Positions 40,827 to 50,486 are shown, counted from the first letter of the stretch. The stretch: 64,000 nucleotides of DNA from CAYQOX01 sp964419335 (GCA_964419335.1 CAYQOX010000019.1:14858-78857); one strand, 5' to 3'. The notes: a model not told the origin generated them from the letters alone. Numbers and translations: made by a program.

Positions 40827-41576
40827 TTATGGGGTCCCACGAGTTTTGGCTCGTTTGTCGCCCCCGGTTTCTTCCAGCGACCATCCTTTGGCACGCAGGG
40901 CAGCGAACACTGTTTTTACGGCCGCGTCCAAAGTAAAGTTCTGTAAATTCAGTGTAATATCATAGAAATAGGGTTCATTTATATCTTTCGCAAAATAACG
41001 ACGGACAAATTGAGCTCGCTCATGATCTACATTTTTTATTTCTTTTTTGGCCGATTCTTCATCCAAATCTTTATATTGGCAAAGGTTTTGGACACGCGTG
41101 TCAAAGGGTGCAACCAAGCGAATATGGAAAGCCTTGGTATCTTGAAGTAGATAATTGGCTCCTCGCCCGAGGATGACCACGCTTCCTTGCATAGAAACGG
41201 TTTTGATGACCTCACATAGGGCACGAAAATAATCATCATGATCAATTTCCTGTTGGCGAATTATGCCTTCGACCCACATTTCCATGGTAGAACGATCGTG
41301 CTCATCCAACGACTCTATGATTTCGCTGCGCACTCCCATATGTTTGGCGATGTAATCGACGATCTGTTTATCAAATACGCCATAGTGAAGTTCATGGGCC
41401 AAAAGGCGAGAAAATTCTTGTCCCCGGCATCCTCTTTCTCGTGAAACCGTGACGACAGGAAGTTGTTTTGCAGGAGCCTTCGCGGAATCATCGAGTTTTT
41501 TACGATGTTCAAATTGTTTTCGCTCTTGGTTCCAGCGATTAATTTGCCGATTTACGATTAAGTTAATATCGGGCAT
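40827..41576 (-). CDS. Cytidylate-kinase-like family protein
   Basis: 249 residues. It contains a P-loop (VTVSRERGCRGQEFSRLL) of the cytidylate-kinase-2 type, YGVFDKQIVDYIAKHMGV, GSVVILGRGANYLLQ and the lid region AQFVRRYFAKDINEP. The family is separate from canonical Cmk and its substrate is unsettled. The N-terminal 38 residues are a basic helix. It is likely soluble. There is no clear operon partner. Confidence 0.87.
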   Translation of the reverse strand: MPDINLIVNRQINRWNQERKQFEHRKKLDDSAKAPAKQLPVVTVSRERGCRGQEFSRLLAHELHYGVFDKQIVDYIAKHMGVRSEIIESLDEHDRSTMEMWVEGIIRQQEIDHDDYFRALCEVIKTVSMQGSVVILGRGANYLLQDTKAFHIRLVAPFDTRVQNLCQYKDLDEESAKKEIKNVDHERAQFVRRYFAKDINEPYFYDITLNLQNFTLDAAVKTVFAALRAKGWSLEETGGDKRAKTRGTP

Positions 41577-41713
41577 AGGTAATCCCTTCTATTGCTAAAG
41601 TTGAATCTTTAGATTCAAACTCCTTTTCTTCGTTCTCATGGATAAATTATACAGTCAAATAAGAAAAATAATAATTAATAATATTTATTTGCTCGATTCA
41701 ATTTTCTCAATGC

Positions 41714-43093
41714 TTAATCCCAATGATTAAGCACTTCTTCGACGGCTGATACACTCCCTTTGGCTACGCGGAAATGATTGGCATAACGTGCATCGGTTGT
41801 GTGATATTGGGAGGCGCTTTCCGAGAATTTTAACCCGGTGGCAGTACTTATGACTACTGAAGTTTCATGTTCTTTCACAGTGCCATCTGCCCGGGCTTGC
41901 ATAAGCGCCGAGAGCGCGATCCCTGTTTGTGGACATATATCCACTCCTCCCCGCGTAATACACATTTGCGAATCTTGAATATCGGTTTCGGAAGCCCGAT
42001 AAAAGTGGGCATTGAAAGAACGAAGAAGTTTGTCCACTCGAGGGAAGGAAACGGGATCACAAATATTGGCTGCAGAAGCCACACTCGGATGATATTTTCC
42101 GGGCTTATAAGCCTCTGTCGTTCGGCCATTTTCATCCCAGCGCACTAGAGTATCGCAGACCCGAGCCTGACCAACGATAATCCCTGGTAAGCGATCAATG
42201 AGTTTATGGTCATAGGCGCGCTTCAATCCCAGGAGTAAAGCCGTTAGATTGCCCGCATTGCCAACTGGAATCGCGATCCAGTCGGGGGCTTTCCAATTTA
42301 GGTCTTGGCAAATTTCCAAGGGGATGGTTTCTTGTCCCGCGATACGGAAAGCGTTTTTCGAATTGACCAAGACTAATTCGGAATGTTTCGCGCTAAATTC
42401 CTGGATGATGCGCATGCAGCCATCAAAACCATCTGGATGATCCACAGGGATGACTTTCGCCCCAAATTGCAAAGCTTGGGTTAGCTGCGCCATGGAGATT
42501 TTGTTGTGGGGGACAAGAATAATGCATTGCAGTCGATCTTTGGCATAAGCCGCATAGGCGGCCGCGGAGGCAGAAGTATCTCCTGTCGAGGCACAGCAAA
42601 TGCCATTGATCTTCAAGTCGGGATACTCCATCTGCAAACGCAAAGTTTCGCTCACGGCCACCGACATTCCGCGATCCTTAAAACTTCCACTGGGATTTTG
42701 CCCCTCCAATTTTAGATAAGTGGGGCCTAACCCTTGTTCTTTACGTAACCAAGAGGGGAGTTCAAACAGATCGGTACACCCCTCAAACATGGCCATACAA
42801 GCTTCCTCAGGAAAATTGGGGATGATAAAATGCCGCCAGAGGAAGACACCTGAACCGGTAGGATATTGGCGAGCGGCCTCACTCCAACGCAAGCCATCGA
42901 AGTAGCGACGGCCTTGTTCGCCATCACCTACGGATTTGCGTATATATTCCTCATCACGCACGACGAGTAAAAGCCCACCGCAGTCCGGTTCAGTACACAT
43001 ATAAGTAAAGCGGTCCGTGGGATAGGACTTACCGCACTTGATGCATTCCAAGTTAAAACGTACATCTATGTCTGAATTGGGGGTCACGACCAT
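41714..43093 (-). CDS. thrC: Threonine synthase
   Basis: 459 residues. An N-terminal zinc-ribbon-like element (CIKCGKSYPTDRFTYMC plus CGG) is followed by the PLP-binding fold: QNPSGSFKDRGMSVAVSE with the catalytic Lys, CCASTGDTSASAAAYAA, and VGNAGNLTALLLGL. The enzyme converts O-phosphohomoserine to threonine. GGAGGA eight bases before the ATG is a strong ribosome-binding site. No homoserine-pathway gene is next to it. Confidence 0.95.
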   Translation of the reverse strand: MVVTPNSDIDVRFNLECIKCGKSYPTDRFTYMCTEPDCGGLLLVVRDEEYIRKSVGDGEQGRRYFDGLRWSEAARQYPTGSGVFLWRHFIIPNFPEEACMAMFEGCTDLFELPSWLRKEQGLGPTYLKLEGQNPSGSFKDRGMSVAVSETLRLQMEYPDLKINGICCASTGDTSASAAAYAAYAKDRLQCIILVPHNKISMAQLTQALQFGAKVIPVDHPDGFDGCMRIIQEFSAKHSELVLVNSKNAFRIAGQETIPLEICQDLNWKAPDWIAIPVGNAGNLTALLLGLKRAYDHKLIDRLPGIIVGQARVCDTLVRWDENGRTTEAYKPGKYHPSVASAANICDPVSFPRVDKLLRSFNAHFYRASETDIQDSQMCITRGGVDICPQTGIALSALMQARADGTVKEHETSVVISTATGLKFSESASQYHTTDARYANHFRVAKGSVSAVEEVLNHWD

Positions 43094-43350
43094 TTAAAAA
43101 ATCCTCCGGCGTTTCTTTTCTCTTTCGGGATTCGTATTATAGTTACATTTAGATTTGCAATCATTGTAATATTGAAATAAAGAAAGAGAAGTCACAGCTC
43201 CGACTTTAAGAGTTAGGTTTCATGGAGATTGAATTTTATTATCTATATTATTAAATACGAATCAGAAGTTATAAGAATGAAGAATGGCATATATCTTCTC
43301 CAAGATGTTTTTTCTTCCCCCTTCAACGAAGGATGAGAGGGAGCCCTTTT

Positions 43351-44235
43351 ATGAAATCCTATCGATTTATTTCATCCATTCAATGTATCTTTTTTATCTT
43401 CATCGTATTCCTTCTGGGTTTTGCTCATTCTGTAGCAAGTGATCCCTGGTGGTCAACCGTAGAGGAAGAAGAGCACATAAAAATAGATTCCGGAATGGTC
43501 TACTCGCGAGTGCTCTATCAAACGGTGATAAGCAAACCAGTACGCGCTCATATCTTGAGCGTGACCGGATTGAAAGAGCAGTACTTATTTGGCGTCCTGG
43601 GAAGTTATGGTGCGTTGTTTCCCACTACGAAATTCGCCAAACAAAGTGGTGCAATCGCAGCTGTAAATGGTGGATTTTTCTCAGTACGGCCAAATCGGGC
43701 GCGAGGGTTGGTTGCGGCGCATGGAAAAATTCTGTATCCCCCACATCATGGTATTTTTCGAGCCACAATCGGTTTTAACTCTACTCAAGTGTTATTCGAT
43801 TGGATTAAACCCGAGGACATCAAAGATAACCGTTTTGACACAGACAAAGAGGGGTGGAACGATTGTCACGCCGCAGTAGCGGCAGGACCCATCGTGGTGC
43901 GGAACGGAACCTATAGCCTGAGTGAAGATTCCTCGTTTAATTTAGAAGAGCGTCACCCACGAACCGCTATTGGTAAAAACGAGGCGAATCGCATCTTTCT
44001 TGTCGTCGTAGATGGTCGACAACCCTCCTGGAGCGCCGGAGTAACTCTGCCGGAACTGGCGGAAATGTTCCTCGCAATGAAAGCCACCGATGCTATGAAT
44101 TTGGATGGCGGTGGCTCATCGACAATGGTAATCCAAGATAAAGTCATGAATCGACCCTCCGACCGGGCTATTCCTGGAATGCCCGGAATGGAACGCGCGG
44201 TCGCGAATGTAGTGGCGGTATTTAAACGGGAGTAG
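43351..44235 (+). CDS. Exported phosphodiester glycosidase (NAGPA/DUF2233) family protein
   Basis: About 294 residues from the ATG at 43351 (GGGAG upstream; an earlier ATG would give a longer leader). A signal peptide covers residues 1-30. The NAGPA-type motifs are AIAAVNGGFFSVRP, HPRTAIGKNEANRIFLVVVD and DAMNLDGGGSSTMVI. The domain removes sugar-1-phosphate caps or cleaves similar phosphodiesters in wall polymers. It ends nine bases before the convergent amidohydrolase. Confidence 0.9.
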   Translation: MKSYRFISSIQCIFFIFIVFLLGFAHSVASDPWWSTVEEEEHIKIDSGMVYSRVLYQTVISKPVRAHILSVTGLKEQYLFGVLGSYGALFPTTKFAKQSGAIAAVNGGFFSVRPNRARGLVAAHGKILYPPHHGIFRATIGFNSTQVLFDWIKPEDIKDNRFDTDKEGWNDCHAAVAAGPIVVRNGTYSLSEDSSFNLEERHPRTAIGKNEANRIFLVVVDGRQPSWSAGVTLPELAEMFLAMKATDAMNLDGGGSSTMVIQDKVMNRPSDRAIPGMPGMERAVANVVAVFKRE

Positions 44236-44244
44236 TTCTTGCAT

Positions 44245-45066
44245 TTAAAGGGTTGGGGGCTTCGACTTGCCTGTCGTTTCGAGCAAGCGTTGAGCATTGA
44301 GACCCGTGATCTTGTCGACTTGATCCTGTGTGAGAGATAGGGCATGCAATTGCTTTAAACTCCAATGTTGATCCGACCAAGGCGAGTCGGTACCAAAGAG
44401 AATCCGATCCTCACCATGTCCTTCCACAATGGCGAGAAATTCATCCGGAGTGATATAACCAAAGACATAGGAAGTGTCGAGGTAAATCTCTTTCCCTTGA
44501 AACTCTTCTAACGCTGCCATGACTTCTTGCCATTGTTGGAAACCTCCCATGTGAGCAAGAATCATCTTTAATTGAGGAAACCGATTGGATAAACGAATAA
44601 AACGGTTTGGAGTACTGTTAATCGTCGGAATCCCAATATCTACACCCGCATGAAATAGAACAATCATGTTTTCATTGATTAGCGCTTCATACAGGGGATC
44701 AAAGCGGGAATCATCGGGAGTGATTTTATGATATTCGGGATGAAATTTGATACCAGGAAATCCCTCTTGCGAGAGGCGGGAGATTAAATCCGGCAGATTT
44801 TCATACTCGGGATGAAAAGCACCGAAAGAAAGAATAGAATCAGAACGAATTTCTTTACTCCATGCGTTGATGGAATCAACCTGCTTTGGTTTGGTCGCAA
44901 CAGGCTGCAGCCAGCATTGATCGATGCCGGCAATATTCATGGATGCTTGTAAACTTTGCAGCCGGCCATCTAAAGCCTCTTTAACCCCAGCAATTTCAGC
45001 CATTTTAGGAACTGCCTCGAAAGCGACATTATCAGGAAAAACGTGGGTGTGGACATCGATAATCAT
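44245..45066 (-). CDS. Amidohydrolase family 2 protein
   Basis: About 273 residues from the ATG at 45066, where AGAGG stands upstream. The TIM-barrel metal motif IIDVHTHVFPD opens the protein. GFPGIKFHPEYHKITPDD, MIVLFHAGVDIG, LKMILAHMGGF and ILFGTDSPW carry the remaining metal ligands. This is the amidohydrolase-2 (ACMSD-like) family; the substrate is unknown. The divergent neighbour is an unrecognised helical protein. Confidence 0.9.
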   Translation of the reverse strand: MIIDVHTHVFPDNVAFEAVPKMAEIAGVKEALDGRLQSLQASMNIAGIDQCWLQPVATKPKQVDSINAWSKEIRSDSILSFGAFHPEYENLPDLISRLSQEGFPGIKFHPEYHKITPDDSRFDPLYEALINENMIVLFHAGVDIGIPTINSTPNRFIRLSNRFPQLKMILAHMGGFQQWQEVMAALEEFQGKEIYLDTSYVFGYITPDEFLAIVEGHGEDRILFGTDSPWSDQHWSLKQLHALSLTQDQVDKITGLNAQRLLETTGKSKPPTL

Positions 45067-45261
45067 AAGAAGGGACCTCTTAGAAGTGACTCTATTAAAC
45101 AGGAAGATCAAATTATTGGCTCTTAGAATACGCTTTCGACTACGGTCGAGTTAAATCAGGAATCCTATTTCTTAACATGTGAATAATATCCGGCTCTACA
45201 TTTCATCAACCGCATCAAGTAAAATTGTAAGGCAAGTACGATTTCAAGGGAAGTTACGTGA

Positions 45262-46221
45262 ATGCAAACCTATATCCTTGCAGCGGAACAAGTACAAAGT
45301 GATTTAAGGAGCGCTTGTGCTGCTCAGCATGGCATCCCCTATGAAGAGGTATTGAGTCTCTGTCTTGGGGCCCAAAAGGTTCTTGATAATGTAGAAATTG
45401 TCTTTCGGAACGCAGCGAAGTATAAACTTTTCTCGCATCGGGTACTGAATGTAGAGAAAAGCCAATTAGAACAAGACGGCCTAATTCCCGCCTATATCAC
45501 CACGGAAGATCCAGATAGTTATAACGATAGTTTAGCGTCTATTGGTTGCTCGAAACGCGTGATCTACTTTCTTTTTATTATGCGGCTTAATGATTTTCAG
45601 ATCAAAGAGCGAAGCCATTACGCAGAGCGTTTGAGTAAACTGGAAGAATTGTGTCCCAAAAAAAATATAGAAATATTTAACACCAAAAAAGAACTCGTAA
45701 ATTGCATGGATCAAAAGCATCCCACGTATGCTATGGTACAGCCTCTTATGGAAAAATACCTCCAAGCAGTACGTTCTTTGATTGAAGTGCAAAAGAATAT
45801 TTATCAGTGTGAATTGGAATTAAACCGACGATTTTTCCATTATCTTACGCATGCCATGCGCGAGGGATTTTTTGAACAGAAGAATGATCAGCGAACGAGC
45901 AATGTCAAGGCGCTCTTGCAAGTCTTCGAAGGCTATAAAAAACGCCATTTGGAAATCCCGCCAATAAAAAATAAACTTTCCAGCCAAATACTTACGGCCG
46001 TGGAAGAGGAATTGAAAATGCATTTGGAAAATCTGGGAGCAGAAGTCAAAGTGTTGGACGAAGTAAAACTGTTCCTGGATGATGTGCTCGATTATATGGA
46101 AAAACCGCAAAGCGAAGAATCGCATCAAGAGACCGCCGAAGAGGAACAAGATGCATCTTTCATGCAACAATTGCAAAATGAACTCTCTATCACCTTTGCC
46201 CAATGGTTGAATAAGAAATAA
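45262..46221 (+). CDS. Large hypothetical helical protein
   Basis: 319 residues, mostly helical and charged, with probable coiled-coil stretches in the C-terminal third (EEELKMHLENLGAEVKVLDE). There is no signal peptide or membrane helix. The N-terminal 130 residues contain a more compact, beta-containing section (GCSKRVIYFLFIMRLNDFQI). I do not recognise a family. It stands alone between divergent genes. Confidence 0.65.
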   Translation: MQTYILAAEQVQSDLRSACAAQHGIPYEEVLSLCLGAQKVLDNVEIVFRNAAKYKLFSHRVLNVEKSQLEQDGLIPAYITTEDPDSYNDSLASIGCSKRVIYFLFIMRLNDFQIKERSHYAERLSKLEELCPKKNIEIFNTKKELVNCMDQKHPTYAMVQPLMEKYLQAVRSLIEVQKNIYQCELELNRRFFHYLTHAMREGFFEQKNDQRTSNVKALLQVFEGYKKRHLEIPPIKNKLSSQILTAVEEELKMHLENLGAEVKVLDEVKLFLDDVLDYMEKPQSEESHQETAEEEQDASFMQQLQNELSITFAQWLNKK

Positions 46222-46283
46222 TGCCTACCATCCCCATTTCCAGTATTGAAAATCCCAGGACGTTATCCTTGATGACAAGAGAT

Positions 46284-46312
46284 AAAAAAATCCCCACACA
46301 TTTTGTGGGGAT
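46284..46312 (-). terminator. Terminator of the small heat-shock gene
   Basis: On the minus strand ATCCCCACA and TGTGGGGAT form a 9-bp stem followed by a T-run. It lies about 57 bases past the hsp20 stop codon. Confidence 0.88.
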
Positions 46313-46368
46313 CACACTCGGTGGTTATTGGGTAGGTAGGAGTGTAGTGTGGTTAGAGAGATTTCTTT

Positions 46369-46809
46369 TTACGATTTCACTTCGATTCTACGAGGTCTGG
46401 CTGATTCTGCTTTGGGGATATTGAGTTTTAATACTCCATTTTCATAACAGGCCTCAATCTTGTCCTCATCAATATCGCGAGGGAGATTCATGCGACGATA
46501 GAACGCACCGCTCCATCGTTCAACCCGGTTGTAGCCTTCTCCACTTTCTTCATGTTCGGATTTGCGCTCACCATGAATGGAGAGCATTCCATTTTCTACC
46601 GAAATTGTAATATCATCCTTGCTTAACCCTGGAAGATCGGCAACGAGTTGATAACCTTCTTCTGTTTCTTTTAGATCAAGCGCTGGATACCAAACGGTGT
46701 TTTCCGGTTTATCGATATCATGAGCCCCGAGGAAATCGTTGAAGAAACGATCAAGCGTTTGAAATTCTCGCGTCGGATTGAAGTGGGATCCAAACGGTAC
46801 TAGTTTCAT
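46369..46809 (-). CDS. Hsp20 / alpha-crystallin small heat-shock protein
   Basis: 146 residues. The alpha-crystallin domain runs from about residue 38 (WYPALDLKETEEGYQLVADL) to 135, and includes the ISVENGMLSIHGERKSE strands and YRRMNLPRDIDEDKIEACYE; the C-terminal LKLNIPKAE carries the I-x-I-like tail. It forms large oligomers that hold unfolding proteins. A GG-N10-GC element upstream suggests a sigma-54 promoter. Confidence 0.95.
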   Translation of the reverse strand: MKLVPFGSHFNPTREFQTLDRFFNDFLGAHDIDKPENTVWYPALDLKETEEGYQLVADLPGLSKDDITISVENGMLSIHGERKSEHEESGEGYNRVERWSGAFYRRMNLPRDIDEDKIEACYENGVLKLNIPKAESARPRRIEVKS

Positions 46810-46890
46810 TTTCTTATCTCCTTTCCTTCTTCAGAGATAATCTTGGGATACCCTCTTTGTTTTGTTTACCCGTTTCATAATTTTATTGAT

Positions 46891-46907
46891 AGCAGGAGAT
46901 GTGCCAA
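46891..46907 (-). promoter_or_regulatory. Sigma-54-like -24/-12 promoter before hsp20
   Basis: On the minus strand TTGGCAC (46907-46901) is followed by TGC (46894-46892), with GG and GC separated by ten bases, the sigma-54 spacing. TTGGCAC is a perfect -24 box; the -12 has C for the first T of TTGC. The predicted start leaves about 70 bases before the ATG. Confidence 0.48.
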
Positions 46908-46933
46908 TTTACATAAGTCTTTCACGATTATTA

Positions 46934-46945
46934 CTTTACGTAAAG
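46934..46945. promoter_or_regulatory. 12-bp palindrome upstream of the hsp20 promoter
   Basis: CTTTACGTAAAG is symmetrical and lies about 27 bases upstream of the sigma-54-like element, a place for an activator. No similar site was seen elsewhere in the window. Confidence 0.3.
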
Positions 46946-46992
46946 AAAATCAGAATCTTGTGTGTCATGGTGGCTGGATTGAGATAGAGGCA

Positions 46993-47029
46993 GATCCTCG
47001 ATTGTGCCGAAAGGGAACAATCGAGGATC
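46993..47029 (-). terminator. 13-bp inverted repeat after valS
   Basis: GATCCTCGATTGT and ACAATCGAGGATC form a perfect 13-bp stem with an 11-base loop. It starts about 34 bases past the valS stop codon. There is no T-run, so it may be a Rho-assisted or RNA-stabilising 3' end. Confidence 0.55.
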
Positions 47030-47062
47030 ACCCCAATTAGAAAACAACAATTATTCTATATA

Positions 47063-49720
47063 TTATTTTTGTAACAGATCAAGCTGCTTCTTCATACGTT
47101 CATGGTCAGATTTTTCCTGCTCATAGCGGGCGCGTTCTTTATCGACAACTTCCTTAGGGGCGTTGTTGACGAACTTTTCGTTAGCAAGTTTTTTCTCTCG
47201 TCCCATAATATTTTTTTCCAATTGTTCCACCTGTTTTTTCAACCGCTCCATTTCTTTTTGTTCGACCTCCGCCGGCCAGTGTACCCGCACTTCGATTCCA
47301 TCCACCATGCCGATAGAGGATGCCGCATACGGTTCTAAGTTTTTCCCTGCGCGAAGATCTGGGTTGATTTTGCACAACGTGGAGATTTGGGGATAATAGC
47401 GATGTAAAAAAGATTGATCATTATTGTTTTGGACTGCAAATTCTACTGTGGTTTCCGTGGAAGGAGATATATTCAACTCACCGCGTATATTACGGATGGT
47501 GTAGACGATCTGCTGGAACCAGGTAGCTTCTTGTTCCAGTTCATCATCAATCAGGTTTTTATCCTCCACAGGATATGGAGTTTGCATAACACTAAGCCCA
47601 TCTTCTTCAGGCACCCCAAGTTTTTTAAGGATTTGCCATAACTCTTCTGTAATGAAGGGCATAAATGGATGCAACATGCGCAGCGTGGATTCTAACACCT
47701 GAAACGCAATCCGCTTCACCACCTCCCGGGCTACAGGATCATTGCCATATAAGCGAGGTTTGATGAGTTCTAAATACCAATCGCAGTACTCATGCCAAAC
47801 AAATTGATACAAGGCTTCGGAAGATTCATTGAACTTATACTCACGCATGCCTTTCCGAGAAGCCGCGACCGTATGCTGCAACCGCGAGAGGATCCAACGG
47901 TCTGCCCATTCCATACGGTCTTCAGGGATCGATTCGGGAAAGGATTCATATTCATCAATGGTGGTTAAAATCAAACGAGTCGCGTTCCAAATTTTGTTGG
48001 TAAAGTTACGGTATCCTTCAATTCGATCTTCGGCAAGATTGATGTTACGGCCTTGGGCGGCCAAGATCGCCAAAGTGAAACGCACTGCATCCACACCGTA
48101 TTTGTCAATCACATCGATAGGGTCAATGGCGTTCCCTAAGGATTTCGACATCTTACGTCCTTGAGCATCGCGCACCAAAGCCGTGATATAAACATCCTTG
48201 AAGGGGACTTCTTTCATAATGTAAAGCCCCATCATGATCATGCGGGCGACCCAGAAGTAAATGATGTCGTGGGCGGTTACAAGCACTGTAGTGGGATAAA
48301 ATTTCTCCAATTCGGGAGTTTGATCTGGCCATCCCATGGTCGAAAAAGGCCATAAAGCGGAGGAAAACCAGGTATCCAGCACATCCTCATCCTGATGGAT
48401 CTTGGTACTGCCACAATGGGCGCATTGATCGGGATCTTCGCGGGGGACCGTCATTTCACCGCAGTCATCGCAATACCACACAGGAATACGATGTCCCCAC
48501 CAAATTTGGCGGGAAACAGGCCAATCACGTACATTTTCCACCCAAGAGAAATAAGTATTTTCCCAATTCTTGGGAACAAACTTTACTCTGCCTTCACGCA
48601 CGGCACGTAAAGGTTCTTCCATCAAGGGTTTCATCTTGACAAACCATTGCTCTGAGAGATAGGGTTCGATCAAAGTATCGCATCGGTAACATCCACCCAC
48701 GCGATGTTGAAAATCCTCCACCTCGATAAGAAGACCTTGTTGTTTGAGGTCTTCAATAATTTTTTTACGGGCTTCCAATCGATCTAATCCTTGATAGGGA
48801 CCCCCATTTTCGTTGATCGTGGCGTCTTCGTTAAAGATATTAATTTCTTCAAGATTATGACGTTTTCCGACTTCAAAGTCGTTGATGTCGTGGGCGGGAG
48901 TGATTTTTAACGCCCCGGTACCAAATTCCATATCCACATAAGAATCCGCAATAACAGGAATCTCTCGTTCCAGGAGGGGGAGAATGACCTTCTTGCCTAC
49001 GAGATGGGAGTAACGTTCATCTTCGGGATGTACTGCCACGGCAGTATCGCCGAGCAAGGTTTCAGGACGGGTCGTGGCGATGTCAAGGTATTGATCCTCA
49101 CCGGCGACTTTGTAATGAATATGATAAAAATGCCCCTGTTCATCACGATATTCCACTTCGTCGTCGGATAAAGTTGTGTGGCAACGGGGACACCAGTTGA
49201 CCAGGTAGGTGCCACGATACAAATAACCATCATGAAACATGCGAACGAAGACTTCGCGCACCGCCCGGGAGCATCCTTGATCCATAGTAAATCGGGTGCG
49301 ATTCCAATCGCAAGAAGAACCGAGATATTTCAATTGGCGAAGGATGAAGTTTCCATATTCTTCTTTCCATTCCCAAATCCGTTGCAGTAATTTTTCGCGT
49401 CCCAAAACATGGCGTGTAAGACCCTCTTGTGCGATTTGTTTTTCTACTACGTTCTGGGTAGCGATTCCAGCATGATCCGTCCCAGGCATCCATAATACTT
49501 CATCGCCTTCCATTCGCTTCCAACGGCAAAGGATATCTTGTAAAGTATTATTCAGCGCGTGACCAATATGCAGTCGGCCTGTGATATTTGGGGGAGGTAT
49601 GACAATGGAGAAAGGTTGTTTTTCACTATGAGGATTAGCATGGAATAAGCCATTTTTTTCCCAAAAATCATACCATTTTTCGCGTGATGCCGAGGCATCA
49701 TACCGTTTCTCAATTTCCAT
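47063..49720 (-). CDS. valS: Valyl-tRNA synthetase
   Basis: 885 residues, the usual length. Class I motifs are PPPNITGRLHIGHALN (HIGH) and GRKMSKSLGN (KMSKS). The editing domain (TTRPETLLGDTAVAVHPED) is intact, and the C-terminal coiled-coil arm ends with EKKLANEKFVNNAP and a lysine-rich helix. It charges tRNA-Val and edits Thr. The flanking gene on the upstream side is unrelated. No T-box leader was found upstream. Confidence 0.98.
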   Translation of the reverse strand: MEIEKRYDASASREKWYDFWEKNGLFHANPHSEKQPFSIVIPPPNITGRLHIGHALNNTLQDILCRWKRMEGDEVLWMPGTDHAGIATQNVVEKQIAQEGLTRHVLGREKLLQRIWEWKEEYGNFILRQLKYLGSSCDWNRTRFTMDQGCSRAVREVFVRMFHDGYLYRGTYLVNWCPRCHTTLSDDEVEYRDEQGHFYHIHYKVAGEDQYLDIATTRPETLLGDTAVAVHPEDERYSHLVGKKVILPLLEREIPVIADSYVDMEFGTGALKITPAHDINDFEVGKRHNLEEINIFNEDATINENGGPYQGLDRLEARKKIIEDLKQQGLLIEVEDFQHRVGGCYRCDTLIEPYLSEQWFVKMKPLMEEPLRAVREGRVKFVPKNWENTYFSWVENVRDWPVSRQIWWGHRIPVWYCDDCGEMTVPREDPDQCAHCGSTKIHQDEDVLDTWFSSALWPFSTMGWPDQTPELEKFYPTTVLVTAHDIIYFWVARMIMMGLYIMKEVPFKDVYITALVRDAQGRKMSKSLGNAIDPIDVIDKYGVDAVRFTLAILAAQGRNINLAEDRIEGYRNFTNKIWNATRLILTTIDEYESFPESIPEDRMEWADRWILSRLQHTVAASRKGMREYKFNESSEALYQFVWHEYCDWYLELIKPRLYGNDPVAREVVKRIAFQVLESTLRMLHPFMPFITEELWQILKKLGVPEEDGLSVMQTPYPVEDKNLIDDELEQEATWFQQIVYTIRNIRGELNISPSTETTVEFAVQNNNDQSFLHRYYPQISTLCKINPDLRAGKNLEPYAASSIGMVDGIEVRVHWPAEVEQKEMERLKKQVEQLEKNIMGREKKLANEKFVNNAPKEVVDKERARYEQEKSDHERMKKQLDLLQK

Positions 49721-49837
49721 AATTATTTCTTCCTTAGAGAATAGTAGGTTAATTATATAGATAAAATTATTTGCTGGAGCTGGTTATCGATGATAATAAA
49801 TTCATTTTCTTAAGTAACTAATATTATAGAACTTGCG

Positions 49838-49874
49838 AAATGCCGGATTGTCTAAATTCGGCATTTTGTTTTTT
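49838..49874 (+). terminator. Plus-strand intrinsic terminator without an upstream plus gene
   Basis: AAATGCCG and CGGCATTT pair over a 13-base loop and are followed by TGTTTTTT on the plus strand. Its neighbours are both minus-strand genes, so it may end a short antisense RNA or be a chance remnant. Confidence 0.5.
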
Positions 49875-49882
49875 ATCTTGTG

Positions 49883-50164
49883 TCACTTAGCCACCTCGTC
49901 AGGCGGTAGATTCGCTCGCCGAAAGCCGTTCTTGTGATCCCCTGATTCAAGGGGTTCGGTTCCGTATCGGCGCTCCCACTTTTTGCGTAGCAGGTTCCTA
50001 ATTTGTGTGTCAGACATGTTCACGTTCTCGAGTAGGTCTTCGGCCATTTGTGTGGCATCCAGGTAACCTTCTACGTCGGCATTTGGATCTTGAGAAGCGG
50101 TGTATAACAAGGAACCAAAGAATTCGTCTCGTAGTGGCTGCAATTTTTGAGGGACCTTATCCAT
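49883..50164 (-). CDS. Small hypothetical protein, no recognised family
   Basis: About 93 residues from the ATG at 50164; a TTG two codons earlier is possible. The sequence is charged with predicted helices (LQPLRDEFFGSLLYTASQ, DTQIRNLLRKKWERRYG), no signal or membrane segment, and a basic stretch that may bind nucleic acid. The ribosome-binding site is weak. The region between it and prs holds a possible gene remnant, so the gene may be in a decaying or recently acquired segment. Confidence 0.5.
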   Translation of the reverse strand: MDKVPQKLQPLRDEFFGSLLYTASQDPNADVEGYLDATQMAEDLLENVNMSDTQIRNLLRKKWERRYGTEPLESGDHKNGFRRANLPPDEVAK

Positions 50165-50486
50165 AGTCAATAGGCTTGGATAGCGTTCAATTGGGTCCTT
50201 ACCAAGGGCATGTCTTGCTTTTCCAATAATATACCAATTTGTTGTATTCGCATTTTCCCCTTAGACTAACAAGAAATGGTATCTCGTGAAATTCGATTTC
50301 TGAAGGTTCATGTATTAGTATTATTGATCAAGTTGATTGTGTTCGTTTGCCGCTAGAACATACCACCTGTAAGGTCGTTTAGCAGGTGATCGATTTTTGG
50401 CAATAACTAGGAAAGTGACGGGGTACCCAAATCCGCCCGGGATGCTTTTATCGCAGGACGTTTTTAGAGAATGACAATTTTTTTGT
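50165..50486. other. Gene-poor region between the small hypothetical and prs
   Basis: 322 bases. On the minus strand an open frame without its own start ends at 50321 with a protein-like tail (GYPVTFLVIAKNRSPAKRPY). It could be the remnant of a gene. An inverted repeat CACCTG...CAGGTG lies near 50368-50389. No supported gene was found. Confidence 0.4.

Noticed and set aside
42727..42927. Open frame inside thrC on the same strand
   Set aside because: It is a shadow frame of thrC without independent signals.
46810..47062. CIRCE element for hsp20
   Set aside because: The TTAGCACTC-N9-GAGTGCTAA repeat is absent.
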